Shown here: positions 33,115 through 42,877 of the stretch, in pieces | How the letters are laid out: each line of letters begins with the position of its first letter | Numbering within the stretch: position 1 is the stretch's first letter | Assembly (NCBI GenBank): GCA_018260475.1 | Contig: JAGLBA010000005.1 | Coordinates: 62,001-126,000 of the forward strand | DNA length: 64,000 nt | Direction: 5' to 3' | Origin: Chryseobacterium sp. | Lineage (GTDB): Bacteria > Bacteroidota > Bacteroidia > Flavobacteriales > Weeksellaceae | Notes under the pieces: model-generated | The model's database searches: none | The model's input: the letters and a program-made list of their open reading frames with translations, nothing else | Told to the model about the DNA's origin: nothing | Translations under genes and position numbers: made by a program

Positions 33115-33255
33115 ATGAAAAACATCAACAAATTAGAGAAGAAACGTTTATTAGTTGTTAAAAAGAAAACTATCTCAACATTCAAGCAGAAGTCTTCTAC
33201 CGAAACAAATCCTACGACCATTTTTCCAACCACTTTAAGTATTAACTCATTTTAG
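33115..33255 (+). CDS. Second RiPP precursor peptide, Ser/Thr-rich, no Cys
   Basis: 46 residues from the ATG at 33115 to TAG at 33253-33255. The first part is basic and carries VVKKKTISTF, close to the conserved leader motif of Bacteroidota class I lanthipeptide precursors (L-x-L-x-KKTIS-x-L). The tail has eleven Ser/Thr in its last 20 residues with isolated Asn, Pro, Phe and Ile, and no Cys at all. It has no Gly-Gly. This is what a LanB substrate without ring formation would look like. It is preceded by the second phased-repeat array, matching the array in front of the biosynthetic operon. It is short, so the call rests on leader motif, composition and context. Confidence 0.68.
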   Translation: MKNINKLEKKRLLVVKKKTISTFKQKSSTETNPTTIFPTTLSINSF

Positions 33256-33332
33256 AAGTGTAGTAAATAACTATTATCTGCAAATTTTCTAAGGATTTAG
33301 TGCTTTCAAAGGATGTAATTGATTTCTGTATT

Positions 33333-34076
33333 ATGCAGGAATATTTCGAAAATATTATTGAAGAACTTCAGGAAGAGATTCGTGAGCTCACAATGGAAGT
33401 GGACGACCCAATTAGAATGTCGGAGCAAGCCATTAAAATCACATGGGATAAATTGCAGCAAGTCAAAGCTTATGTATTGAGCCATCCGTTTGCAAATCCG
33501 GAAGAAGAAATCTGGTTTTTTAAAAATATAAAACCGAGAATACTCTCCTACCTGATTTACAATAACTCAATTTTCCGAATTGAGACTAAAAAACCAAATG
33601 GCGGCGAAAAGATTATTCGAAAGTATTATGAATCTGAATTGGCAAAACTCAAAAATTATTTCGAAAATAACCTTGAGTTCTACAAATATTACAGAACGGA
33701 TAGCACTTACCTCGACCAGTATTATTTTTTAAGAAACAAGTTCGATATAAAATTATGTTTAGATACCTGCTTTTTTGAATCTGACCATTCGTTCAGCACG
33801 TCTCACGATTACAAAGTTGCCAAGATTATTGCAAACGACCGACTGCAGGTTTACTTGGAAAATGAACTGTCGATTGTGTACAAACTTCACGGCAATCATG
33901 ATGGAAGCAATAATTTCTTCCATTCTGGATTGAAATGGACGGCTTCGAAAGTGTCGCTAATTGAGTTATTGTATGCGCTTCATGCAGAGGGGGTTTTTAA
34001 TAACGGAACGGCGGATCTAAAAGAAGTAGCTGAGAATTTTGAGCAACTATTTAGTCACTCTTTAAAATTGCACTAA
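33333..34076 (+). pseudogene. rteC: rteC, 5' part, disrupted by an insertion sequence
   Basis: RteC is a regulator of transfer and excision in Bacteroidota conjugative transposons. From the ATG at 33333 (MQEYFENIIEE; a GTG at 33300 is possible) about 240 residues match RteC: FANPEEEIWFFKNIKPRI, STYLDQYYFLR and LKWTASKVSLIELLYAL. The natural sequence ends at FEQLF(S) at 34054; the last codons to 34076 come from the inserted element. The missing C-terminus is present at 35528-35654 in the right frame, so the gene was intact before the insertion. The truncated product may retain some function because only about 40 residues are lost. Confidence 0.85.
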
Positions 34077-35519
34077 TATTTTGATTTTCAATATAATGCA
34101 TTAAGAATACGGTTAAAATTGTTGTGTAAAATTGCAGGAAATCGTATTTTTAGGGTATAAAAAGTGGCAAAATGTTAGGTAAAATAACCCCCGATTTACA
34201 GCAAAATTTATTCAAGACCAGGCTTACGGAACTCATCAATATGGAGCATCCGTTGGTAAAGTTGGCACACGAAATCTCCTGGGAGAAAATGGAGCAAGAG
34301 TTTGCAAAACTGTTTTCAGAGCAAGGAAGGCCCTCTGTCGCCATTCGTAAAATAGCAGGAATGCTCCTGTTGAAGGAAATGTTTAAAGAGAGCGATGAGA
34401 CGGTTGTAGAAAGATGGATTGAGAATGCCTACTGGCAATATTTTACGGGAGAAACATTTTTCCAGACAGAGAAGCCCTTTGACCCGAGCAATTTCGTACA
34501 CTTTAGAAAAAGGATTGGCGAGGGTGGGTTAGAATTCCTCTTGGGGCAGAGCGTCTCGCTCCATCCCAGGGCCAAAACCGAAGACGAGGTTCAGATCGAC
34601 ACCACCGTCCAGGAAAAAAATATCGCTTTTCCCACGGATGCAAAACTGGCAAAAAAAGTAATAGACAGTTGCGTGAAAATAGCTGAAAAAGAAGGGGTGG
34701 CCCAAAGGCAAAGTTATAAAAGAGTAAGCAAACAACTATTGCGGGATGCTTATTTTGGGCATCATCCTAGAAGACAGAAGAAGGCAAAAATGGCCAAGAA
34801 GAAGCTCAGGACCATTGGCAAAAGAGTACTTCGTGAGTTGGAAAGAAAACTTCCTCCAACTATTTTGAAAGACTATGAAGAAGTTTTTAGAACCTACCTC
34901 AAAGCACTCACTCAAGAGCGTAACACAAAAGATAAAATTTACAGTCTCCATGAACCTCAGGTCGCCTGTATTGCGAAAGGGAAATCGGGAAAGAACTACG
35001 AGTTTGGGACAAAAGTTGCGGTAGTGCGAGGTAGGAAAACGGGCATCATCAGTTCTATAAAAAGATTTTCAGGCAATCCTCACGATAGCAAAACATTGGA
35101 AGAATCATTAGCCCAAAGTGAGCGGGTAAGAAAATTAGCAGGCGGGACAAGACCGAAAAAGGTGAGTGCAGACCGAGGCTTTAGGGGAGTAAAAGCAGTA
35201 GAGGGAACAGAGGTTTTGCTTCCCACAAAAAAAGAAAAAACAAGATACGGGCAGCAAGTTGCAAGGTCGAGATTCCGAGCAAGGGCAGCGATAGAGCCCT
35301 GTATCTCGCATTTAAAAAGAAACCACTCCTTGGGATTAAACTTCCTCAAAGGAGTGGCCGGGGATATTAACAATGCCTTATTGGCCGCGATTGGATACAA
35401 TTTAAAAATGAGATTTAACCAAATCAAACAACAAATTACTCTTTGGCTTGAAATCGTTCTTCGAATATTTTTATGCAAATATAATTTTCAAAATGCGAAA
35501 CTGGCTTTTTAAGGAATGA
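34055..35519. mobile_element. Insertion sequence (1465 bp) inside rteC
   Basis: The ends are imperfect inverted repeats: TCACTCTTTAAAATTGCACT at the left matches TCATTCCTTAAAAAGCCAGT (right end, complemented) at 14 of 20 positions. An 8-bp target duplication, CTATTTAG, lies at 34047-34054 and 35520-35527. Removing the element and one copy restores an open rteC frame across the junction (FEQLFSIDLGQFHRTF). One transposase gene fills the element. The family is IS5/IS1182-like by its transposase, but I cannot assign a name. Confidence 0.85.
34172..35512 (+). CDS. DDE transposase (IS5/IS1182-like)
   Basis: 446 residues, complete. The N-terminal DNA-binding part contains WEKMEQEFAKLFSEQGRPSV and ends at FDPSNFVHFRKRIG. 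The DDE triad fits D in VQIDTTVQEKNIAFPTD (about 145), D in VSADRGFRG (about 330) and E in ARAAIEPCISHLKRNH (about 375). The length and the internal basic region (about 195-230) are of the IS5/IS1182-type group. The gene has no frameshift or premature stop, so the element could still be active. It is transcribed in the same direction as the rteC gene it interrupts. Confidence 0.88.
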   Translation: MLGKITPDLQQNLFKTRLTELINMEHPLVKLAHEISWEKMEQEFAKLFSEQGRPSVAIRKIAGMLLLKEMFKESDETVVERWIENAYWQYFTGETFFQTEKPFDPSNFVHFRKRIGEGGLEFLLGQSVSLHPRAKTEDEVQIDTTVQEKNIAFPTDAKLAKKVIDSCVKIAEKEGVAQRQSYKRVSKQLLRDAYFGHHPRRQKKAKMAKKKLRTIGKRVLRELERKLPPTILKDYEEVFRTYLKALTQERNTKDKIYSLHEPQVACIAKGKSGKNYEFGTKVAVVRGRKTGIISSIKRFSGNPHDSKTLEESLAQSERVRKLAGGTRPKKVSADRGFRGVKAVEGTEVLLPTKKEKTRYGQQVARSRFRARAAIEPCISHLKRNHSLGLNFLKGVAGDINNALLAAIGYNLKMRFNQIKQQITLWLEIVLRIFLCKYNFQNAKLAF

Positions 35520-35527
35520 CTATTTAG

Positions 35528-35654
35528 CATTGATTTAGGACAGTTCCACAGGACTTTCCTCGAAATAAGAATAAGAAAATCCTCTAAGACTAAGTTTCTA
35601 GATACCCTGAAAGATACTTTAGAGAAAAGGATGGATGATGCAGATGAAAATTAA
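35528..35654 (+). pseudogene. rteC: rteC, 3' part, downstream of the insertion sequence
   Basis: The frame reads FLEIRIRKSSKTKFLDTLKD and ends RMDDADEN before TAA (35652-35654), the typical RteC C-terminus. It continues from the 5' part once the insertion sequence and one CTATTTAG copy are removed. It has no start of its own. Confidence 0.85.
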
Positions 35655-35680
35655 ATTACAAATTCAAAATTATTTAAAAT

Positions 35681-36130
35681 ATGAAATCAAATTTACTTTC
35701 ATTCTTTCTGCTGTTTAGTGGAAGCACGGCATTTGCCCAGACAACAGTTTATTTCAAGTATGACGAAGCCGGCAGCCAGCGGTACCGCGGAGAAGATGCT
35801 GCTGCGCAAGCCGCTCAGAGCCAGACATTGAGGCAGGCTGCAACGACCGAGCCAACCGAGGAAGAAAAGTTCTGGGGCATGATCCAGATATATCCTGTCC
35901 CGGTTCGGGATGTGCTGACCATTGGATGGACGGACATGGCCGATGAACTGATAGACCATGTCACCCTGTACCAGCATAATACTTTAGCAAACGTTTTCTC
36001 GAGAAAGAACCTGCCCAACCAGAACCGTAATGTAAAAATAAACATGAGCGGGATGTTCATGGGCGTATATATCCTAAACTTCCAGCTTAAGGACGGGCGC
36101 ACCATCAGCAGGAATATCATCAAATATTAA
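35681..36130 (+). CDS. Small secreted protein with T9SS type A sorting domain
   Basis: 149 residues. A Sec signal (ending TAFAQ) is followed by a short linker with Ala/Gln repeats (about 40-60) and a C-terminal domain of about 80 residues. That domain has the pattern of the type A T9SS sorting signal: IYPVPVRDVLTIGW at about 70-83, MGVYILNFQLKDGR, and the end NIIKY. Type IX secretion would carry it across the outer membrane and may anchor it. It lies 10 bp before the RHS gene, so the two are probably one transcript, and it may be an accessory of RHS export; that is inference. Confidence 0.8.
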   Translation: MKSNLLSFFLLFSGSTAFAQTTVYFKYDEAGSQRYRGEDAAAQAAQSQTLRQAATTEPTEEEKFWGMIQIYPVPVRDVLTIGWTDMADELIDHVTLYQHNTLANVFSRKNLPNQNRNVKINMSGMFMGVYILNFQLKDGRTISRNIIKY

Positions 36131-36140
36131 ACTTACTCCC

Positions 36141-39100
36141 ATGAGGCAACTTTATTTTTTCATTCTTTTTATTATGGCAGGGTTACTTCCTGCGCAGAGT
36201 TTTCATGATACGCAGGGCAATATTGATGTTAACGGCGGCGGCCAGTTACAGTACACCCTGCCCATAGCACTGCCGCCCGGCATCAAGAGTGTAGCACCGC
36301 AGATTAATCTGGTCTATACCAGTGGTTCAGGGAACGGCATTGCCGGATACGGGTGGAACCTGTCAGGAATCACGAGTATTTCCCGAATGAGTAAGACAAT
36401 TGAAAAAGACGGTGCCGTAGGCGGCATCAAGCTCAACAGTACGGATTACTTCAGCTTCAATGGGCAGCGCCTGCTTTTGAAATCCGGCACTTACGGATCG
36501 CCAGGTGCAGAGTACGCTACTGAGAAATTCTCCAATGTTAAAATTGAATCACAGGGAATCGCCCAGTCGGCATCAGGAGGACCGGTTTATTTCCATGTAA
36601 CTTTTGAGGATGGAAGCCAGGCATGGTACGGTGAAACTGACGATGACCCTGAAGCAAACAGGTATAATGCGAGGACCTCGGTAGAGTATAATATCGTAAA
36701 ATGGAAAGACGCTCAGGGCAATTCTATAGATTACCAATATGAAGTAACTACTGGCCAAATGCAGGGGCTTACCGCAAGAATATCCATCATAAAATGGGGT
36801 GGTAACGAGGTGTTGGGCACTGCACATATGAACGAAATAAATTTTAATTATACCAATAGAGATTTAAAAGAAGAATCTTTCGTTGGCGGATTTAAATTTG
36901 TTCAGGATAAAATCCTTTCAGAGGTCATCGTAAAAAGTAAAAATGCACAGTTTAAAAAATATACGATAAACTACAGTTCTGGGTCAGGAAAGTATAATTT
37001 ACTACAAAATATTACAGAATATAACTCCCAGAACGAGGCCGCCAACCCGGTTGTCTTTACCTATGACCAGCAGGCCAACACAAATGAACCAAAGGAAACC
37101 ACCTATAACCCCTCGAATTTCTATACCAAAAAGTATGGAGATTTTAATTACGACGGTAACACGGACTACCTTGAATACAGGACAGACAATACGCTTTATT
37201 TTAAAACTTCGATTTATCAGGCCACAAACATTGTCCAGATCAACTTTGACACATCCAAATTTACTTCTGCCGACTTTGCCAAAGCTCAGCTTGTTACCTT
37301 CGTTAAAGACGGGATTGTTAAAAACAGGAGCGGGCTTGTCATTCCGCACCGTGTCTCTTCATCAGATCCAAATATCGCCGGTTACGATTTCCAGGTGTAC
37401 AGTGTAGACACGAATTCCAACCAGCTCGTGTTTGAATACAGCAAGTTTGTTCCCCAGTCAAGATACGACCTTTTAGCGGATGAATATGGGGGTACGGACT
37501 GCACCTTAATTCCTACGTCCATGAAGGAAATTGAATCTTATGATGCCGACGGAGACGGGATTTCTGAATTACTCATAGGGTTTAGTGCGAGGAAAAGGTG
37601 TATCTATGACTACGGTACTTACCGCACTTTGCAGGGCAGCGACCCTAAACTAAAAAATAAGGTTGTCAAAATTAAGGAAGCAAAGTCCGAACCCGCCGCG
37701 GTAACAAACACCACAGCGCTTCGTCTGGACAAAAATAACACTGAGACCGGAGTTCCTACCCCGGGTGAGGATGAAAACCTGTTATCAGGGACTTCTTCTA
37801 ATTCCAAGGTTTCCTCCTCTCAACCCGAATATATCATCCCTCCGGGAGGAGAGATGATAGAGTATACCTTCGCATCTTCTGTGCTTCTTGACTTGAACCA
37901 GACCAAAACACTGGATCAGAGCTACCAGGAAATGGAGAGAACCTACGACGAGATTCCGCCTTCGCATGTATTTGCAGATTTTGACGGGGACGGGATTCAG
38001 GAAATTGTCAATATCAACGGGAATACTATCTCCGATGCCTACAGGATTGATAAGTCACCCTCCGGGACTGTACAGAAGAACAATATTCCTTATCTGGCAG
38101 GTAAGACCTTTACGGGATTCAGCAGGGGATTAATGTATACTGATGTCAACGGCGACGGCAAGACCGACGTGCTCATTCCGGTGGCAGATAAAAGTTCTTC
38201 GTGGAATTTGTATGTCTCCACGGGAAATGGTTTTATCCAGTCTACGCTGAATAACTTTATATATTATTCAGCCGATCAGGAAACTTTATCACAGGCCAAG
38301 CACAACAGGTGGCCAGAATCAACTTGCGTTTATTCTAATATAAGAATGAATCAGTATACAACGGCAGACCTTGATGGTGATGGAAAGTTTGAAATTATTG
38401 TAACAACTCTTAATATATTAAATCATGAATGGAGTGCCCACTATGATAGTGAGTCTACCACTGTAGAAACATCTGTTTATTCGCCAACTAAGCTACTGAA
38501 CGGCAGTTATTTTGCGAGCTATACCGCCTCGGGTTATGATATTACCTTTTATAAGACTGCCTCTTGGTCGAAACCAGTTTACGAAAAAGTGATTCCTTTC
38601 GGTTTGCTTGCCATGAACAGGAGTAACCAGCAGATTATTCTTGTTGGCCGCCCTGACGATTGCGGGAAATACAACTGCGACTATAACGAGGTCATTAAAT
38701 ATAACTACCAATACCTGCCTGAGCTCACAAAGGTAAGAACCATTACACAGGGAGGCGTGGTAACCTATGCCGACTACAGGGAACTGGTTCCGGATTATAC
38801 CCAGTTCTACATGCCTTTCTCCGAACCTGTCTATCCGTATATGCAGGTTGAGAAGGTTTATAAATCCTATGCGGTTTCCCAACTCCGACAGATTATACCC
38901 GTAAACGGTCAGGATATGGGGCGTTATCAGGACTTCCGCTACCGTGGATTCATCACGCACCTCCAGGGTAGAGGCACGGTAGGCTTCCGGCAGACTGCAC
39001 GATCCTCATGGTACGGGGATAATACCCGCAGCACCATCATCTGGAGCGGCGCCGAGATCGACCCGTTGCAGGAGGGAGTACCCGTTAAGGAATGGAGTAT

Positions 39101-42100
39101 CAAAACCACAGACGAGAACCTAATTTTCCCTTCTGACATATCGGTCAACAACTCGCAACTGCTCTCTTTCAAATTGACGCAGTACCGCAACGACGCACTG
39201 CCATACGGCGTGAAGGCCCTTGTACCTGTTACCACCACGTCTAAGGACTTCCAGCGCGATATTACGACGACGAGTACCGTAAGTGGCTATAACGAGTACT
39301 ACCTGCCTACCCAGACGGTGAGCAGTATCAACAACGGCGTTGCCACTACGACGACCAATCTGGAATATCTGCACAATCCGGGAGGCATTGGCAAAGACTA
39401 CTATATCGGGCGTCCGAAGTCCAAGACGGAGACGGTGCAGGTTTATGGCGACAGCAAGGGCGCCAAGGAAGATTACGAATACGAGAACAACCTTCTCAAA
39501 AGCAAGACCAGTTGGAACCGTAACAATTCCGGCTGGATAAGGGAGACCTATTCTTATGACGGCTTCGGGAACACGACCTCGAAAACCATCAGCAACAGTG
39601 CAGACGGCAACACGCAGAGCGAGAGCGCGCAATATGAGGCCTCGGGACGTTTTGTGGTGAAGAAGACCGACAACCTCGGCCTGCAGACCAATATAAGCTA
39701 TAACGACTGGGGCCAGGTGCTAGAACAGACTGACCCGCTTGGCAACAAGCTGACCAACACCTACGACGCCTGGGGTAAAATGCTTACTTCAAAGACTAAC
39801 CTTGGCGGCACTACCACGTATGCCTACGAAAAATTTTATAACGGCGATGCACGCATCACGGAATATAGCCCTGACGGTGATGAAAAATCGACCTACACCA
39901 ATAAAATAGGACAGAATTATAAGACGAGAGCGAAGGCATCGAACAGCGGCAAATATGTGTCCAGGGAGGTAATCTTCGACGAATTAGGCAGAAAGATAAA
40001 GGAGAGCGAGCCCTACTACGAGGGCGAGGGCGCATCCAAATGGAATACGATTCAGTATGATGAATATTCCCGTCCGATAAAGGCGACATCGTTTACGGGG
40101 AAAGTAGTAGAAAGTTCCTATAACGGCAGGACGGTGACGGTAACCGAGACCAACGCCAACAACCGCTTCAAGAAGCAGACGGCGGACGCCCTCGGAAATA
40201 TCATCAGTTCCGAGGACAAGGGAGGGGTCATAAACTTCAAATTCAATGCAGCGGGCCAGGTTACGGAAGCCAAGTATGGCTCCAACATCGTCACTACCAA
40301 ATACGACGAATGGGGACGGAAGTCGGAATTTTACGATCCTTCCAACGGGCTTTATAAATACCAGTACAATGCCTTTGGACAGGTGGTAAAGGAAACCAGC
40401 CCGAAAGGCTACAAGGAATATACCTACAACAGCCTCGGGCAGCTCATTACCCAGCGCGAGGTGACCACCGACGGCACTCAGAACACGGACAAGACCATAA
40501 GCTATTCTTATAATAATAAGGGGATGGTAACCGGGAAATCCGGCATGTCTAAAGGCAAGGCTTTCAGTTCCTCGGTTACTTACGACAACTATGGCCGCGT
40601 ATTGGAGGCGACTGAGAACAGCAATGGCAGGATATTTACCCAAAAAGGCTTGGTGTATGACGGCATCGGCAGGGTCGCTTCGTATGAGAAAGGGCTAAGT
40701 TCATCTGGTATCTACACAAAGGTAAATGTTGAGAATGTTTATAATACCTGGAGCGGCGAACTCTTCCAGCTGAAGGATAAGAATACAGGAAAGGTTCTCT
40801 GGGAACTCCAGGAGGCCAATGCCAAGGGGCAGGTCACCCGCGCAAAACTCGGCGCTACAGACATTCTGAACATCTACGACCAGAACGGCTTCCTTACGAA
40901 CATCAGCCATACGACGCCTAATAAGACCATACTCCAGGTGAGCTACAGTTTTAATGCCATAAAAAATGAGTTGAACAGCCGTACCACGGGCGGTGACTTC
41001 AATATCAGCGAGTCCTTCAACTACGATGACAACAACAGGCTCGTTTCCTGGACGAACCCGAGGACGGGCGCCATGTCGTCCAACGGCTATGATGCCGAGG
41101 GAAGGATCCGGGAGAACGACATGCTGGGAAGTGTGAAGTTCGAGAACAACCAGTTCGTCTACAGGCCAACTTCCGTGGTATTGAATGCCGCCGGGCAGCA
41201 GAGGCTGGCGAACGACCTTGTGCAGAACATTCTCTACAACGAGAACAACGACCCTGTATTTATTGACGGTGTAAAGGGCGATGTAAGGTTTGAATACGGC
41301 CTCACTGAGATGCGCCAGATGGCCACCTACGGCGGAAACTTTGCCGCAGATGGCGAGGGCAAATTTACCAAATATTACAGTGAAGATGGCAGCTATGAAA
41401 TCATTAGAAACAACCAAACAGGACAAGAAAAACACTTGATTTACATTGGTGGTTCGCCCTATGAAAGTAATATTGTATATTTGAAAAACTTCCAAGAAGC
41501 GCAGGCGAAGTTTGTGTTTTTACACAAAGATTATCTGGGAAGTATTTTAGCCATTAGCGACGAGGCAGGAAATAAAATTGAACAAAGGCATTTTGATGCC
41601 TGGGGCAACCTGACGCATCTGCAAGTGAATAGCGGAGCCATTATGACCGATGAAAACCAGATAAGAGATTTCTTATCCAACGGAGGTCTATTGGTTGACA
41701 GAGGCTACACCTCCCACGAGCATTTTGCCGAAGTCGGGCTCATCCACATGAACGGAAGGCTCTACGACCCGTTGTTAAGAAGATTCCTCAATGCAGACGA
41801 GAACATCCAGGATATGTTCAACACCCAGAACTATAATAAGTATGGGTATGTGTTGAACAACCCCTTGATGTATAACGACCCGAGTGGGGAGTTATTCTGG
41901 TTTGCGGCATTAGTACCTATCGTTGGTAAATTTTTCGCAGCAGTTATTGCAGGAGCCATTGGTGGAGCGATTATAGGCACGGCAATGTATCTTGGGCAAG
42001 CTGCAATTACAGGTAGCTTTTCTTGGGGCGGTTTAGCTAAATCCTTTTTTGTAGGGACACTAACCGGAGCCGTCTCGGGAGCATTAGGACAAGTTTTTAC

Positions 42101-42872
42101 AGCAGGAGGCTTTTGGGCAACAGTAGGTAATGGTGCATTAGCAGGTGCCGGAAGTGGTGGCGTTACATCAATAATAAATGGCCAAAATTTCTTTGAGGGT
42201 CTTATTAAAGGTGCGGTAATTGGTGGGGCTGTTGGTGCTGTGAGTTATGGTTTAGGGAAATTATTTAACGATCCAAATGGTAATCAACCAGTGAGTGAAG
42301 TAAAAAGAGAAGATGTATTAACTTCTACATCTTCAGGAGCAGGAGATGCACAAAAATACTCTTATGGAACTATGAAAGAATTTGAAAAAGGCTACGGCGG
42401 TTTAGGAAATCACGGAGTTGAACACTATTATTTAAAAGCACCTAATGGTTATGCTGTGGCACAAGATAACAGTTTTTACAAAATGAATTTTTGGGATAAA
42501 ATAGGAGTAAACGGACAGCGTGCCACAGGAGATGTTTTAGGAGTTACAGTAGGGAAAAATATTTATCTTCCAAAAGCAGCTTTTGCATCAAAATCATTGC
42601 TTACAGAGGTCGTGACACACGAAACAGGTCATGTGATTCTAAATAGCTCCAGTCTTTCTTCATTAGCAAATACCGCAACTTCTAATATGGGTAAATACTC
42701 ACGAATTTTAGATAATTATGGTCATATTTCAATTAGAAAAATGACAATAGAATTATTTAATAAAAATCCATGGCTTACACCAAATTGGTATATCCCAACG
42801 CATTATTTTTATGGGGCTAAACCAAGTTTAGACAAGCTGCTTTTACCTCTCATAAAATCTTTTAAATTCTGA
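36141..42872 (+). CDS. Large secreted SpvB/RHS polymorphic toxin with metalloprotease-like tip
   Basis: 2243 residues with a Sec signal (ending LLPAQ). In order: a SpvB-like N-terminal region (about 20-310, VYTSGSGNGIAGYGWNLSG); FG-GAP/VCBS-type calcium repeats (near 331, 470, 612, 662 and 740, for example DFDGDGIQE); a region like the middle of TcdB/TcB toxins; many YD/RHS repeats (about 1130-1850); and the RHS core (1855-1913, HMNGRLYDPLLRRFLNADEN, ending NDPSGE). The variable tip follows: a Gly-rich hydrophobic stretch (about 1915-2040) and a terminal domain with HETGH at 2160-2164, a zinc-protease HExxH motif. No T6SS PAAR domain is present. It is likely a surface-delivered antagonism protein; the toxic activity is inferred. 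Confidence 0.85.
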   Translation: MRQLYFFILFIMAGLLPAQSFHDTQGNIDVNGGGQLQYTLPIALPPGIKSVAPQINLVYTSGSGNGIAGYGWNLSGITSISRMSKTIEKDGAVGGIKLNSTDYFSFNGQRLLLKSGTYGSPGAEYATEKFSNVKIESQGIAQSASGGPVYFHVTFEDGSQAWYGETDDDPEANRYNARTSVEYNIVKWKDAQGNSIDYQYEVTTGQMQGLTARISIIKWGGNEVLGTAHMNEINFNYTNRDLKEESFVGGFKFVQDKILSEVIVKSKNAQFKKYTINYSSGSGKYNLLQNITEYNSQNEAANPVVFTYDQQANTNEPKETTYNPSNFYTKKYGDFNYDGNTDYLEYRTDNTLYFKTSIYQATNIVQINFDTSKFTSADFAKAQLVTFVKDGIVKNRSGLVIPHRVSSSDPNIAGYDFQVYSVDTNSNQLVFEYSKFVPQSRYDLLADEYGGTDCTLIPTSMKEIESYDADGDGISELLIGFSARKRCIYDYGTYRTLQGSDPKLKNKVVKIKEAKSEPAAVTNTTALRLDKNNTETGVPTPGEDENLLSGTSSNSKVSSSQPEYIIPPGGEMIEYTFASSVLLDLNQTKTLDQSYQEMERTYDEIPPSHVFADFDGDGIQEIVNINGNTISDAYRIDKSPSGTVQKNNIPYLAGKTFTGFSRGLMYTDVNGDGKTDVLIPVADKSSSWNLYVSTGNGFIQSTLNNFIYYSADQETLSQAKHNRWPESTCVYSNIRMNQYTTADLDGDGKFEIIVTTLNILNHEWSAHYDSESTTVETSVYSPTKLLNGSYFASYTASGYDITFYKTASWSKPVYEKVIPFGLLAMNRSNQQIILVGRPDDCGKYNCDYNEVIKYNYQYLPELTKVRTITQGGVVTYADYRELVPDYTQFYMPFSEPVYPYMQVEKVYKSYAVSQLRQIIPVNGQDMGRYQDFRYRGFITHLQGRGTVGFRQTARSSWYGDNTRSTIIWSGAEIDPLQEGVPVKEWSIKTTDENLIFPSDISVNNSQLLSFKLTQYRNDALPYGVKALVPVTTTSKDFQRDITTTSTVSGYNEYYLPTQTVSSINNGVATTTTNLEYLHNPGGIGKDYYIGRPKSKTETVQVYGDSKGAKEDYEYENNLLKSKTSWNRNNSGWIRETYSYDGFGNTTSKTISNSADGNTQSESAQYEASGRFVVKKTDNLGLQTNISYNDWGQVLEQTDPLGNKLTNTYDAWGKMLTSKTNLGGTTTYAYEKFYNGDARITEYSPDGDEKSTYTNKIGQNYKTRAKASNSGKYVSREVIFDELGRKIKESEPYYEGEGASKWNTIQYDEYSRPIKATSFTGKVVESSYNGRTVTVTETNANNRFKKQTADALGNIISSEDKGGVINFKFNAAGQVTEAKYGSNIVTTKYDEWGRKSEFYDPSNGLYKYQYNAFGQVVKETSPKGYKEYTYNSLGQLITQREVTTDGTQNTDKTISYSYNNKGMVTGKSGMSKGKAFSSSVTYDNYGRVLEATENSNGRIFTQKGLVYDGIGRVASYEKGLSSSGIYTKVNVENVYNTWSGELFQLKDKNTGKVLWELQEANAKGQVTRAKLGATDILNIYDQNGFLTNISHTTPNKTILQVSYSFNAIKNELNSRTTGGDFNISESFNYDDNNRLVSWTNPRTGAMSSNGYDAEGRIRENDMLGSVKFENNQFVYRPTSVVLNAAGQQRLANDLVQNILYNENNDPVFIDGVKGDVRFEYGLTEMRQMATYGGNFAADGEGKFTKYYSEDGSYEIIRNNQTGQEKHLIYIGGSPYESNIVYLKNFQEAQAKFVFLHKDYLGSILAISDEAGNKIEQRHFDAWGNLTHLQVNSGAIMTDENQIRDFLSNGGLLVDRGYTSHEHFAEVGLIHMNGRLYDPLLRRFLNADENIQDMFNTQNYNKYGYVLNNPLMYNDPSGELFWFAALVPIVGKFFAAVIAGAIGGAIIGTAMYLGQAAITGSFSWGGLAKSFFVGTLTGAVSGALGQVFTAGGFWATVGNGALAGAGSGGVTSIINGQNFFEGLIKGAVIGGAVGAVSYGLGKLFNDPNGNQPVSEVKREDVLTSTSSGAGDAQKYSYGTMKEFEKGYGGLGNHGVEHYYLKAPNGYAVAQDNSFYKMNFWDKIGVNGQRATGDVLGVTVGKNIYLPKAAFASKSLLTEVVTHETGHVILNSSSLSSLANTATSNMGKYSRILDNYGHISIRKMTIELFNKNPWLTPNWYIPTHYFYGAKPSLDKLLLPLIKSFKF

Positions 42873-42877
42873 TTGTT

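Noticed and set aside
37002..41495. Long antisense open frames within the RHS gene (for example 40701-41495)
   Set aside because: They are shadows of the repetitive, less AT-rich coding strand; no family, no start context.
36141..42872. Complete insecticidal Tc toxin (TcB/TcC) locus
   Set aside because: The SpvB, FG-GAP and RHS parts are shared, but no TcA-type pore protein is nearby, so only the RHS-shell similarity is kept.
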